A DNA stretch of 64,000 nucleotides, from NCBI RefSeq assembly GCF_035943815.1, contig NZ_DASZBU010000010.1, forward strand, positions 186,001 through 250,000, read 5' to 3'. Positions 41,167 to 50,713 of the stretch are shown here, in pieces (position 1 is the stretch's first letter; every line of letters begins with the position of its first letter). Made by a program: the position numbers and the translations under genes. The DNA is from Frateuria_A sp035943815 (lineage in GTDB: Bacteria > Pseudomonadota > Gammaproteobacteria > Xanthomonadales > Rhodanobacteraceae). A model generated the notes under the pieces. The model was not told where the DNA came from and did not search any database. It saw only the letters and a list, made by a program, of their open reading frames with translations.

Positions 41167-43695
41167 ATGGATTCCACAACCCGTTTCGCGGCCGGTCCGA
41201 CGCCTCCCCCGGCACAGCCTACCGAACCGAATTGCGCCGGATTATCCGAAGCGGAGGCTGTCCGGCGCCTGGGCCGCTACGGTCCCAACGCGTTCCGCCG
41301 CACCGGCTCGGGCCTGCTGGTCACCGTGACCGGCGCCCTCGCCAACCCGCTGGTGGCGATCCTGATAGCGGCGGCAGCGACCTCCGGCGCGCTGGGTGAC
41401 GTGCTGGGTGCGCTGATCATCGCCGGCATCGTGTTGTTGAGCCTCGTGCTCAACGCTGCGCTCGGCTTCCGCTCGCAACGCGCGGCAGAACGGTTGCGGG
41501 CGGAGATCACCCCGATGGCGACCGTCTGCCGCGATGGCCGCTGGCAGGAGCGTCCACGGCGCGAGCTCGTGCCCGGCGACCTGATCCGGATGTCCGCCGG
41601 CGACCAGGTGCCGGCCGACGCGCGCCTGCTCGAGGCGCGCGACTTCCACGTGCAGCAGGCCGCGCTGACGGGCGAATCGCTGCCGGTGGAGAAGGAGCCC
41701 TCGCCCGCGGACGCGGATGACGGACTGGATGCAAAGGGCAGGGTGTTTTTGGGATCCGCGGTGGTCGCCGGCACGGCGCAGGCCCGGGTGGAGGCGACCG
41801 GCGCGGCGACGGCCTTCGGCGAGGTCGCCGAGCGGCTGGCCGAACGTCCGCCGCTGACCGAGTTCGAGCGCGGCCTGAAGGACTTCGCGGGCCTGATCAT
41901 GCGCACCGTCGTGATGCTGGTGCTGGCGGTCCTGCTGATCGGCGTGGTGCTGCATCGGCCGCCGTTGCAGATGCTGCTGTTCGCGCTTGCGCTTGCGGTC
42001 GGGCTGACGCCGGAGTTCATGCCGATGATCACGACGGTGACGCTGGCGCGCGGCGCGGTGCGCATGGCGCACCGGCGGGTGATCGTGCGACACCTGGCCG
42101 CGATCGAGGATTTCGGCAGCATGAGCGTGCTGCTCAGCGACAAGACCGGCACGATCACCCGCGGGGACACGGCAGTGGACGGCGCGTGGGACGCGTGCGG
42201 CGCGCCGTCGACGAAGACCGCCGAGCTGGCCACCCTCAACGCCATGTTCGAGACCGGAACGCGCAGCCCGCTCGATGCCGCGATCCTTCGCGACTGTCCC
42301 GCGCCACCCGCCGGCTGGCGCAAGCTGGATGAAATTCCGCTGGACTTCGAGCGCCGCCGCATGAGCATCGTCGCCGAGCGGGGAGGGGAGCGCTGGCTGG
42401 TCACCAAGGGGGCACCGGAATCGGTCCTGGTCGTGTGTACGCAGTGCGAGGCGGCGGGCAGCACTCTACGGCTTGACGAGGCGCGTCGAGCAGACTGCGT
42501 GCGCACGTACGAGGCGATGGGCGCGCGTGGGCTGCGCGTGCTCGCAGTCGCCTGGCGCCCGGTCGAGGCGCAGCCGCGGTACGCCACTGCGGACGAAGAC
42601 GCGCTGGTGCTGGCCGGCTTCGTTTCCTTCGACGATCCGCTGATGCCCGGCGTCGCTCAGACCCTGCAGGCGCTCGCGTCCGACGGCATCGAGCTCAAGG
42701 TGCTCTCCGGCGACAACGAACGCGTGGTGCGCTACACCTGCGAAAAAGCGGGACTCGACCCCGGGCGCATCGTCATCGGCGAGGAGCTTCGCGGCATGAG
42801 CGAGACCGCGCTGGGCCTGCTCGCCGAACAGACGCGGGTGTTCGCCCGGGTTTCCCCGGAACAGAAGCACCGCATCGTCCTGGCACTGAAGGCGCGCGGC
42901 GAGGTGATCGGCTTCCTCGGCGACGGGGTCAACGATGCGCCCTCGCTGCATGCGGCGGACGTGGGCATCTCGGTGGCCAATGCCGTGGACATCGCCCGCG
43001 ACAGCGCCGACATCCTGCTGCGCGAGCGCAACCTGGACGTACTGCACGCCGGCGTGCTGGAGGGACGGCGTGCATTCGCCAACGTCATGAAGTACCTCTT
43101 CATGGGTACCAGTTCGAACTTCGGCAACATGTTCAGCATGGCGGTCGGTGCGGTGGCGCTGCCGTTCCTGCCGATGCTGCCGGGGCAGATCCTGCTCAAC
43201 AATTTTCTCTACGACCTTGCGCAGACCACCATTCCGTCGGACAACGTCGATGAGGACCAGTTGCGCGGCCCGCAGCGCTGGAGCGTGCCGCTAATCCGCC
43301 GGTTCATGGTCTGCATCGGCCCGGTCAGCTCGATCTACGACCTGCTCACCTTCTACGTGCTGATCCGCTGGCTGCACGCTACCGCCGCGAGCTTCCACAC
43401 CGGCTGGTTCATCGAGTCGCTGGCCACGCAGACGCTGGTGGTATTCGTCATACGCACGCGCGGCAACCCGCTGCGCAGTCGGCCGTCCGTGCCGCTGCTG
43501 GCGAGCGTCACGGCGGTGGTGGCGATAGGACTGGTGTTGCCGTGGACGCCACTGGCCGGGCTGTTCGGCTTCGTGCCGCTGCCTTCGGCGTTCTTCGTGT
43601 TCCTGGCGCTGGCGAACGCGAGTTACCTGCTGCTCGTGCAGTTGCTGAAGGGGCGGTTCATGCGCGCCGGCCAGCCCGCGAAACCGCGCGCGTAG
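41167..43695 (+). CDS. mgtA: MgtA/MgtB-like P3B-type magnesium-transport ATPase (842 aa)
   Basis: TGES actuator, DKTGTIT with Asp325, KGAPE and GDGVNDAPSLHAADVGISV are intact. The M4 motif 'PEFMPMI' and the C-terminal blocks 'NNFLYDLAQTTIPSDNVD' and 'RRFMVCIGPVSSIYDLLTFYVL' match the MgtA/MgtB Mg2+ importers rather than Ca2+ pumps. It is slightly shorter than enterobacterial MgtA (about 900) at the N-terminus. The ATG at 41167 is the only conserved start; with the FNR-type box at class II distance the message would begin at the start codon, and no ribosome site is visible. Longer upstream frame covers promoter DNA and is rejected. Confidence 0.87.
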   Translation: MDSTTRFAAGPTPPPAQPTEPNCAGLSEAEAVRRLGRYGPNAFRRTGSGLLVTVTGALANPLVAILIAAAATSGALGDVLGALIIAGIVLLSLVLNAALGFRSQRAAERLRAEITPMATVCRDGRWQERPRRELVPGDLIRMSAGDQVPADARLLEARDFHVQQAALTGESLPVEKEPSPADADDGLDAKGRVFLGSAVVAGTAQARVEATGAATAFGEVAERLAERPPLTEFERGLKDFAGLIMRTVVMLVLAVLLIGVVLHRPPLQMLLFALALAVGLTPEFMPMITTVTLARGAVRMAHRRVIVRHLAAIEDFGSMSVLLSDKTGTITRGDTAVDGAWDACGAPSTKTAELATLNAMFETGTRSPLDAAILRDCPAPPAGWRKLDEIPLDFERRRMSIVAERGGERWLVTKGAPESVLVVCTQCEAAGSTLRLDEARRADCVRTYEAMGARGLRVLAVAWRPVEAQPRYATADEDALVLAGFVSFDDPLMPGVAQTLQALASDGIELKVLSGDNERVVRYTCEKAGLDPGRIVIGEELRGMSETALGLLAEQTRVFARVSPEQKHRIVLALKARGEVIGFLGDGVNDAPSLHAADVGISVANAVDIARDSADILLRERNLDVLHAGVLEGRRAFANVMKYLFMGTSSNFGNMFSMAVGAVALPFLPMLPGQILLNNFLYDLAQTTIPSDNVDEDQLRGPQRWSVPLIRRFMVCIGPVSSIYDLLTFYVLIRWLHATAASFHTGWFIESLATQTLVVFVIRTRGNPLRSRPSVPLLASVTAVVAIGLVLPWTPLAGLFGFVPLPSAFFVFLALANASYLLLVQLLKGRFMRAGQPAKPRA

Positions 43696-43779
43696 TCACT
43701 CGTGGAACCCAGCGGACTGTTGCGCAAGATCGCGCGGCAGAGTCCCTTCACGACGTCGCGCGGCACATCTCCTGGACGG

Positions 43780-43793
43780 TTGATGTGCATCAA
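43780..43793 (+). promoter_or_regulatory. FNR-type box for tyrosinase gene
   Basis: TTGATGTGCATCAA with TAGGTT (43815-43820). Predicted start near 43828, a 72-nt leader. Confidence 0.85.
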
Positions 43794-43899
43794 ACCCGCG
43801 TTCCTCCATCGACCTAGGTTGCCTTCGCGCGCCTGGTGCACGCGATCAAGGGCTGCGGCGACGACTTGCCGGCAGCCAAGCAATCTGTGGAGGAACGCG

Positions 43900-45273
43900 A
43901 TGATCAACCGCAGACAATTCCTGCAAGCCTCGGCTTCCCTTGCCCTGGTACCTATGCTTCCCCGAAGCGTGCTCAAGGCGACGACCACGTTGCGCACGCG
44001 ACCGTCATGGTCGAGTTTTCGCAAGAGCACCCTGTACCCGTCTTTCCTGCGGGCGGTCAGCACGATGCGCGCCAACACGAACACGGCCAGCCCGGCGAGT
44101 TGGGGCTACTGGGTCGGCGTGCACGGTCACTACTGCCCGCACGGCAAACCCTATTTCCTCGCCTGGCACCGCGGCTTCCTCGTGCGTTTCGAGGCACAGC
44201 TGCGCAAGGCCGCGGCAAACAGCGCGCTGGTGCTGCCTTACTGGGACTACTACAACGAGCCGATCCTGCCGACCGAGTTCCAGAATCCCAGCTCGCCGCT
44301 CTACCTGGCCGGCCGAACGGGCAAGGACGTGTCCCGCGCACTGAGCCTGACCGCGTTCGGCAGCAGCCTGACCAATTTCCCGCGAGGCTGGACCGATGCC
44401 TTCGAGCCGGCGGTGGAGAGCGCGCCGCACAACCCCGTCCACAACCTGATCGGCGGCGCCATGGCCAACGTATCCATCTCGCCGCGCGACCCGATCTTCT
44501 GGCTGCATCACGGCAACATCGATCGCCTGTGGGATGCGTGGGTCCACGCAGGCGGCGGCCGCCACATGCCGTCGACGACCTCCAGTTATTGGTCCGGCTC
44601 GTTCATCTACGGAGCGGCCGTCGCGGGGATGCCGCGGGTCGATACCTATTCGCCCGGCGTCCTGGGTTACCGCTACGACGCATCGGTTCTGCCATCGAGC
44701 CAGCTGGGCCTGCAGGCAAATGCCGCGCAGCCTGCATCCATATCGGACGCCGTGGTCGCGCCCCTGCCGGCGCAGGGGGCGTCATTGGGCGGCGCCGGCG
44801 GCCTGGTGCTCGGGTCTCGATCGTCGCGCGTGCGCATCGTGCTCAACAGGGAAGGGCGCGACCGCGTGCGCAGCCTGGTCATCGGCGTGTCGCAGACGAC
44901 CGGCAATGCGCTACGCGTGGTGCTGGACGGCATCACCGTCACCCCGGCGGGAGCACGCGGCGGCTACTTCTACAAGATCCTGCTGAACCTGCCGGCGCGG
45001 GGCCCGGCGCAACCGGAGCAGAACTATCTGGTCGGCACGCTCGGGCCCTTCGAGGTCAGCGCGGCCCTGCACGCGCAAGCCATGGCCAATGGCGGCAACA
45101 TGATGGCCATGCACGGACCGGTGAGGATCACCTTGCCCGCACAGCAGGTGCTGAGCCGGATCTGGCCCGCACCGCTGGACGAGCTCACGCTCAGCTTCGT
45201 TCGGGAGGAGACCGAAGGCGCTCCGCAGGCCGATGCGATCCGGGTCGACCGCCTGTGGGTGGAGGCCGACTGA
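43900..45273 (+). CDS. Tat-exported tyrosinase/polyphenol oxidase (457 aa)
   Basis: The twin-arginine signal 'NRRQFLQASASLALV' opens the protein. The CuA region has 'HGHYCPHGKPYFLAWHRGFLVRFE' histidines and CuB has 'HNPVHNLIGG' and 'DPIFWLHHGNIDRLW', giving the type-3 binuclear copper site. A C-terminal domain of about 180 residues, as in plant polyphenol oxidases, follows the core. Tyrosinases oxidise phenols with O2, so control by an FNR-type box is unexpected. GGAGG precedes the ATG at 43900. A strong hairpin follows the stop. Confidence 0.9.
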   Translation: MINRRQFLQASASLALVPMLPRSVLKATTTLRTRPSWSSFRKSTLYPSFLRAVSTMRANTNTASPASWGYWVGVHGHYCPHGKPYFLAWHRGFLVRFEAQLRKAAANSALVLPYWDYYNEPILPTEFQNPSSPLYLAGRTGKDVSRALSLTAFGSSLTNFPRGWTDAFEPAVESAPHNPVHNLIGGAMANVSISPRDPIFWLHHGNIDRLWDAWVHAGGGRHMPSTTSSYWSGSFIYGAAVAGMPRVDTYSPGVLGYRYDASVLPSSQLGLQANAAQPASISDAVVAPLPAQGASLGGAGGLVLGSRSSRVRIVLNREGRDRVRSLVIGVSQTTGNALRVVLDGITVTPAGARGGYFYKILLNLPARGPAQPEQNYLVGTLGPFEVSAALHAQAMANGGNMMAMHGPVRITLPAQQVLSRIWPAPLDELTLSFVREETEGAPQADAIRVDRLWVEAD

Positions 45274-45870
45274 ACGAACCGGTGGCCCTTGCAGCGCAGA
45301 GAGCCCTGCGCTGCAAGGGGTCTTTGCGCCCGGTGTTGCGCCGATGCAGCCGCACGCGACTGCGACCAGCCTAGCGAGCGTGCAGACCTACGCACTGCGC
45401 TTTTTTACGTTGTCCCTCATATCCACTGTCCCCGTTGCCGAGCATTTGTCGACGGCGCAGATCCGAACGCCGCGCCGCGACGCGAACGCCTTGGGCGACA
45501 ACACGACAACCGCTCGTCTTCTGCAAAGTGGCGCAAGCGAGGGCAGGGACGCTCCTTGAGATCGATCGCACACGAGACTCGTGCTCCCGTCGCGACTAAG
45601 CGGAACCACCTGGCCAGGCCCAAGGCGATCTGGCTCCGCAGGCAGCAGGGCGTCATCTATCGACACGGGTCCTTCAGCAGCGCGGGTGGGACGCTCCGGA
45701 CTTTCGCTCATTTTCCAACCGGGTCGCCGGACAGTCTGCGCGGGGCGGGTGCTTGCACGAGTCGCTTGTCACCGTACTGACAATTCGTTGCAACAGCCGG
45801 CGATAAAGCAGTCGAGACAATCAGCCTCACTGACGCCATCCCCAAGCGGCATCCCAGCGCGAGCGGTCAC
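45274..45870 (+). other. Interval without a supported gene
   Basis: Apart from the tyrosinase terminator I see no conserved ORF, box or repeat in this roughly 600-bp stretch. It marks the right end of the FNR-box island. A weak sigma-28-like -10 (GGCGATAA, 45799-45806) lies before the chemoreceptor gene, but its -35 is poor. Confidence 0.55.
45286..45319 (+). terminator. 14-bp hairpin after tyrosinase gene
   Basis: CCCTTGCAGCGCAG pairs perfectly with CTGCGCTGCAAGGG around a 6-nt loop, followed by GTCTTT. Stem strong, T-tract weak. Confidence 0.75.
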
Positions 45871-47508
45871 ATGCATCTGCGGAGGTTATCCCTGCGTTCC
45901 ACATCCCTGCGGGCGCGATTGCTGATCCGGCTGATCGGCTCGGTCATGCTCGTGCTTCTGCTTGGCGGCATCGCAGCCACTCAGCTCGCCCGCGCCGACC
46001 GGCGATTGCAGCAGGTTGTGGGCGAGACGCTGACGCCCGTGGCAGCGGTTGGACGCATCCAGAGCGATTACGACGATTTGATGCAGGCGCTGCTTCATGC
46101 CGTGCTTACGCAATTGCCCTCCGCCGCGGATGATGCGACGACTGCGGTGAATAGGGATCGCAGTAGCGCGGCGCGTGCCTGGAAGACGCTTGCCGACAGT
46201 GACTTTGGCCGCGCTCAGTCACAGACGCTGGCGCTCGTGGAACGTCATCGTGCCGATACAGACGCGCTCATCGACGAAGTCATGGGTCTCCTCAAGAGTG
46301 GGGACTTCACGATGGCCCAGTTGAAAGTCTCGGGCGACCTGCAGCCAGCGTTGATTCCCCTGAAGACCGATTACGCGAACCTCTTCGATAAGGCCCTCGA
46401 AAAGGGCTCGAGCGAAGCCGAGAGCCAGCATCGGGATAACCAGCGTGCACTTGCCATGCTCGCGGGCCTGCTGAGCCTCATGCTCCTGCTGACCGTGGGA
46501 GCGGATTGGATGGTCCTGCGCTCCATTGGCCGCGGGCTCACCAAGGCCATGGATGTCGCCTCGGCCATCGCGCGCGGGCGGTTGGGACACGACATCGGGG
46601 GAAGCGAGGCGAGGGAGATCGATCGACTGCTGGGCGCACTGGCGGGTATGGACACGCAGCTTGGTACGGTCGTCGCCAAGGTCCGCGAGCGCGCCGCCAC
46701 CGTCGAGCAAGCGGCCCTGGCTATCGCCGGCGGCAACGAAGCGCTCAGTGATCGCACCCAGGCCCAATGCGGCTATCTGGACAGAACCACGATCTCCCTT
46801 AGGCGCATGAAAGCGGATTTGCATGCGGATATGGCACATGCGGTGGAGGCCGAGCGAGCCGCCGTCGATGCTCGTGAACTTTCCGAGCGTGGCCGCGGGG
46901 CGGTCGCTTCAGCGGTCGGATCAATGCAGGCGATCGAACTCGCGGGCCGCCGCATGGGCGAGGTCCTCGACCTGATCGATCAGGTTGCCTTCCAGACACG
47001 GTTGCTGGCCCTCAACGCAGCAGTCGAAGCTGCCCACGCCGGTGAGCGCGGTCGTGGATTCAAGGTGGTTGCTGATGAAGTGCGGCAGCTCGCCGGCCGC
47101 TGCAGTGAGGGCGCGCGCGGTATCCGTTTGTTGATTGAAGAGAGCGAGCGGGCGGTCGCCGAGGGAACGGCCCAAGTTCGGGGGAGCGGTGAGGTACTGG
47201 GCGATATCGCCTCGTCGGTCGATCGACTGGCCGGTATGGTTGCGGCGATGGCGAAGACAAGTCGCGGGAACGCACACGACGTAGGCGTCTTGGTCGAAAC
47301 GGCCGAGCACATGCGTGCGACGACCCAGGAAAACGCGGTACTCGGCGAGCAGGCGGCTGTGGCGAGCCAGAGCCTGACGGGGAGCGCGCATACGCTGCTG
47401 GAGGTGGTCGGCTTTTTCTCCTTGACCGGCGAGCGCGTCGACACCCAACAACAAGATCGACTTCGCCAGGGCGGTGTGGCGGTCGATGCCGCCCCGTTGC
47501 TCGCTTGA
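45871..47508 (+). CDS. Methyl-accepting chemotaxis protein (545 aa)
   Basis: TM1 is at about residues 18-38 and TM2 at about 192-212, enclosing a periplasmic four-helix-type sensor of roughly 150 residues; HAMP follows. The signalling hairpin tip reads 'IDQVAFQTRLLALNAAVEAAHAGERGRGFKVVADEVRQLA', close to the universal MCP core with F-Q-T-R/N-L-L-A-L-N. There is no C-terminal NWETF-like pentapeptide for methylation enzymes. The ligand is unknown. The next gene, an EAL/GGDEF protein, starts 16 bp after the stop, so they probably form one unit. Confidence 0.9.
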   Translation: MHLRRLSLRSTSLRARLLIRLIGSVMLVLLLGGIAATQLARADRRLQQVVGETLTPVAAVGRIQSDYDDLMQALLHAVLTQLPSAADDATTAVNRDRSSAARAWKTLADSDFGRAQSQTLALVERHRADTDALIDEVMGLLKSGDFTMAQLKVSGDLQPALIPLKTDYANLFDKALEKGSSEAESQHRDNQRALAMLAGLLSLMLLLTVGADWMVLRSIGRGLTKAMDVASAIARGRLGHDIGGSEAREIDRLLGALAGMDTQLGTVVAKVRERAATVEQAALAIAGGNEALSDRTQAQCGYLDRTTISLRRMKADLHADMAHAVEAERAAVDARELSERGRGAVASAVGSMQAIELAGRRMGEVLDLIDQVAFQTRLLALNAAVEAAHAGERGRGFKVVADEVRQLAGRCSEGARGIRLLIEESERAVAEGTAQVRGSGEVLGDIASSVDRLAGMVAAMAKTSRGNAHDVGVLVETAEHMRATTQENAVLGEQAAVASQSLTGSAHTLLEVVGFFSLTGERVDTQQQDRLRQGGVAVDAAPLLA

Positions 47509-47524
47509 GTCGCGATCATTCGTG

Positions 47525-49339
47525 ATGTCATCCGACCAAAACGTCCTGGCTCGACCCGGCGAACTGCTCGATCAAGCCCTGCAGCCGGCAGGCTTGCGCC
47601 CGGTGTTCCAGCCCATCGTCCACCTGGGCTCGCTGGAAATTGTGGCGCATGAAGGTCTGAGCCGGCCGATGGTTGGCCCGGGCGTCACCATGCCGCACCT
47701 GCTGGACGAGGCACGCAAGCTCGGGCGCCTGGCGGAACTTGAATTGCACGCCGTACGAACCATCTGTTCCACGTTTGCAGCGCGGGGCGAGTCAGGGCGT
47801 CTATTGGTCAACTTGAGCGCGCAAGCCATCCTGCAGGGTGGGCTGCGCCCGGAACAGGTGCGTGCGGCGCTGTCTGCCCCCGGCCTGGATTTGGCACGGA
47901 TCACATTAGAGCTGACCGAGCGCGACATCGTGGATAACCCCGATGAACTCGCCGCTTCAATCGCGCACCTGCGTGCGCGAGGCGTCCGCGTCGCAATGGA
48001 CGATTTCGGCAACGGCCATTCTAACTTTCAGATGTGGAATGAGGTTCGTCCGGATGTGGTCAAGATCGACCGTTATCTGGTGAGTGGCCTGGCGACGAGT
48101 GCCGAACGGCTGGCGATCGTGCAGGCCTTGTGCCGGGTAGCCGAGACACTCGGCGCCGAACTGATCGGGGAGGGCGTGGAGGAACCGGCTGATCTTCGCA
48201 TGCTCTGCCAGCTCGGTATCCCATACGCGCAAGGCTATTTGCTGGGCCGTCCGGCGACAGAGCCTGCAACCCAGGTCGCCGAAGCGGCGCACATTGCGCT
48301 GCAGGGCCAGCGTGTTCAGGTGCCGCCAAGACACAAGGGGCCGCTCATGCAACACGCGGTCAGAGCCGAACATCTGATGATTCCGGCGCCAGCCCTGACC
48401 CCGGCGAACACCGTGGCCGAGGTCGAGCGCCTGTTCACGCAACACCCGCACCTGCACGCGTTGGCGGTGACTATCGACCAGCAGCCGGTCGGCCTGATCA
48501 ATCGGCGCGAGTTCACCGAGCGTATGGCCAAGCCCTTTAACCGGGAGCTGTTCGGCAGGCGCTCGTGCGCACTCTTCATGAACGAGCAACCGCTGTTGTG
48601 CGAGGCGCAGCGGAGCCTCGACAGCATGGCCGAGATCCTGCGCGGAGAGGATCAGCGTTATCTGGCCGACGGCTTCGTGGTGACCCGTGAAGGCCGCTAC
48701 CTGGGCCTTGGGACGGGCGAGTCTCTGGTGCGCCGTGTTACCGAACTGCGCATCGATGCAGCTCGACACGCCAATCCGCTGACCTTGCTGCCTGGAAATA
48801 TCCCGGTCACGAAGCATTTGGGCCGTCTGCTGGGTAGCGCGGTACCGTTTGTCGCGGCTTACGTGGACCTGAGCGACTTCAAGCCATTCAACGACCTCTA
48901 CGGATACTTCCGTGGAGACGGGATGATTCAATTGCTCGCCGACATCCTGACCGAGCATGTGGATGCGCATGCTGACTTCGTGGGCCACATCGGCGGCGAT
49001 GATTTCCTCCTGCTCATGCAAAGCGCGACCTGGCACGAACGCTGCCACGGCATGATCGAAGCGTTCACCCACCGCTCGCGTGCCCTGTTCGATCCGCAAC
49101 ACCTCAGTCGCGGCCAGTTGCAGGCCAAGGATCGCCACGGCATGTGGCAGACGTTCCCCCTGACTTCCGTGACCATCGGAGCGGTGGCACTGGCGCCTCC
49201 TTTTCCCATACGCGTAGAGCTGATAGCCCGCCTCGCGGCCCGGGCCAAGCGGCGCGCGCGACGCCAAGGGGTGCCCATGCACGTGATCCACACCGGCGGT
49301 TGGTTGCCTCTGGAGCGAGTGGATGGCTTGCCGGCGTGA
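47525..49339 (+). CDS. EAL-CBS-GGDEF c-di-GMP protein (604 aa)
   Basis: The EAL domain (about 20-255) keeps catalytic residues: Glu in 'HEGLSRP' (EGL variant), Asn in 'VNLSAQ', Glu in 'ELTERD', 'DDFGNG', Lys in 'KIDRYL' and 'GEGVEE', so phosphodiesterase activity is expected. A CBS pair (about 285-415) follows, and the GGDEF domain is 'HIGGDDFLLL', a GGDDF variant without an upstream RxxD inhibitory site, so cyclase activity is doubtful. CBS between the two suggests adenylate-dependent control of c-di-GMP turnover. The ATG at 47525 has no strong ribosome site; translation may depend on the upstream chemoreceptor gene. Confidence 0.88.
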   Translation: MSSDQNVLARPGELLDQALQPAGLRPVFQPIVHLGSLEIVAHEGLSRPMVGPGVTMPHLLDEARKLGRLAELELHAVRTICSTFAARGESGRLLVNLSAQAILQGGLRPEQVRAALSAPGLDLARITLELTERDIVDNPDELAASIAHLRARGVRVAMDDFGNGHSNFQMWNEVRPDVVKIDRYLVSGLATSAERLAIVQALCRVAETLGAELIGEGVEEPADLRMLCQLGIPYAQGYLLGRPATEPATQVAEAAHIALQGQRVQVPPRHKGPLMQHAVRAEHLMIPAPALTPANTVAEVERLFTQHPHLHALAVTIDQQPVGLINRREFTERMAKPFNRELFGRRSCALFMNEQPLLCEAQRSLDSMAEILRGEDQRYLADGFVVTREGRYLGLGTGESLVRRVTELRIDAARHANPLTLLPGNIPVTKHLGRLLGSAVPFVAAYVDLSDFKPFNDLYGYFRGDGMIQLLADILTEHVDAHADFVGHIGGDDFLLLMQSATWHERCHGMIEAFTHRSRALFDPQHLSRGQLQAKDRHGMWQTFPLTSVTIGAVALAPPFPIRVELIARLAARAKRRARRQGVPMHVIHTGGWLPLERVDGLPA

Positions 49340-49835
49340 GGTTTCGTTCGACCGAGCGAACGGGATCGAGCGCCTCACTGGCGAAAGGTCGATCGCCGGT
49401 AAGAGCGAGCGGGCTGGCTAGGGCGAACTCGCTCGTTTTGGACAGATCTGTATTCCCCTATTTGGGGCAGATGAGACAGCGGAAGATCCCGCGTACCGCC
49501 TGGCCATTACATAGGGTGTAGGTCGTCGTTCCTCAGCCTTTCACCGCGCCGTCGAAATCCGACGGCCGTCAGGTTGAACGGAGCCGCCTCTGGTTCGCAG
49601 CCACCTGCGGGACACTCCCCGTGAACACTAGGCGCCGTTGGAGATCAGGTGGTTGCGGTCATCGCGGTTGTTGGGCGTCTGCATGGTGAAGCCGGACGGC
49701 CTACGCTCGTAACGACTTCCCTTGGCCTGCCGTGAGGGCAGGGTGGGCGCGGCCCAGTCGCTCCGAAGAGCGCCTGCTGGTGTACCGAAGGCAACGCAAC
49801 TATGGTGGATGCCCTTCCGGCCTGAGGAAGTCGCG
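49340..49835 (+). other. Interval without a supported gene
   Basis: I see no conserved ORF. A short palindrome CGTTCG-N6-CGAACG lies near 49348, without a T-tract. No FNR-type box is present. Confidence 0.5.
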
Positions 49836-50696
49836 ATGTCGTCGAGAACGGCTTCGGAACTCGCGGAAAAAATGCGGGCAATGGTGCGGAGGGAATGTGC
49901 GGCAATTCTTCGTGCGCTCGCCTCGCTACACCGTGTTCACCTGTCCATCCACCGGGCGAGGAAGTCGATCCGGCACCTTCGCGCGTTGCTGTCTCTGGTG
50001 GACTATGGCTTGGCGGAGGCTGCGGCGATTGATCGGGTGCTGGAGCGCCTGGGTGACAGCCTTTCGACGCTCCGCGATGCGCACGTCATAATCGCCACCG
50101 CTGAAACTCTCGCCGCCAGTGACACGTCGAAACAATGGCAGCCTGCTATCGATCGTCTTGTGCAACGGCGCGATGCGCTGGTTCAACGGTCGCTCGCGCG
50201 AGATATCGACTTCCACCGTAGACGCGCTGCGGTCGAGCGCGCCGCACGGCAACTGGATGACATGGCTTGGGCTCGGGTCAAGCCAAAAGATATCCAGCAG
50301 AGGCTTGCGCACAGCTCTCGTCGTGTGGCCAAGGCGGAAACACGCGCGAAGGCCGATCCGACAACGCAAAACCTGCACCGTTGGCGGCGGCGCGTGCGTA
50401 AGCTGCGAATGCAAATAGAAGCACTTTCCGAGATAGCGCCCGAAATAGTACAGAACGCAGTGAAGGAGTCCGCGAGCAAGAAGCTCAAAGAGCTGCACAG
50501 GCTCAGCGACCAGTTGGGCGCACTCCGTGACGAACAGATGCTACGTAATGTGCTGCGGCGAATGAGCGATCTGCCGCATTACGGAGAAATAGCGCTGCAG
50601 CTTCGCGAGCAACTTGCGCTGCGTGAGTCAAAGCTAGTCAAGCGCGCGGTAGTAACCCTTGACCGGCGGCCTCGCGGGAACCTTAATTGCGCATAA
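49836..50696 (+). CDS. CHAD-domain protein (286 aa)
   Basis: The helical, Arg/His-rich pattern fits the CHAD family: 'VHLSIHRARKSIRHLRALLSLVD' near the N-terminus and 'NLHRWRRRVRKLRMQIEAL' with 'HRLSDQLGALRDEQML' in the second half. CHAD proteins bind polyphosphate through conserved basic residues and often localise to polyP granules. TGAGGAAG precedes the ATG at 49836; an in-frame ATG at 49722 lacks support. The last codons (AAT TGC GCA TAA) are part of the XerC arm of the dif-like site at 50686, so the integrated element begins exactly at the gene's end. Confidence 0.87.
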   Translation: MSSRTASELAEKMRAMVRRECAAILRALASLHRVHLSIHRARKSIRHLRALLSLVDYGLAEAAAIDRVLERLGDSLSTLRDAHVIIATAETLAASDTSKQWQPAIDRLVQRRDALVQRSLARDIDFHRRRAAVERAARQLDDMAWARVKPKDIQQRLAHSSRRVAKAETRAKADPTTQNLHRWRRRVRKLRMQIEALSEIAPEIVQNAVKESASKKLKELHRLSDQLGALRDEQMLRNVLRRMSDLPHYGEIALQLREQLALRESKLVKRAVVTLDRRPRGNLNCA

Positions 50697-50713
50697 TGTG
50701 TAACTGCCGGCGC
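50686..50713 (+). other. attL-like half dif site
   Basis: The XerC arm ATTGCGCATAA (50686-50696) and central TGTGTA are followed by ACTGCCGGCGC where the XerD arm TTATGTYAAAT is expected. The CHAD stop codon lies within it. Confidence 0.6.

Noticed and set aside
45388..45780. Short ORFs after the tyrosinase terminator
   Set aside because: Mutually overlapping frames without start signals or recognisable domains.
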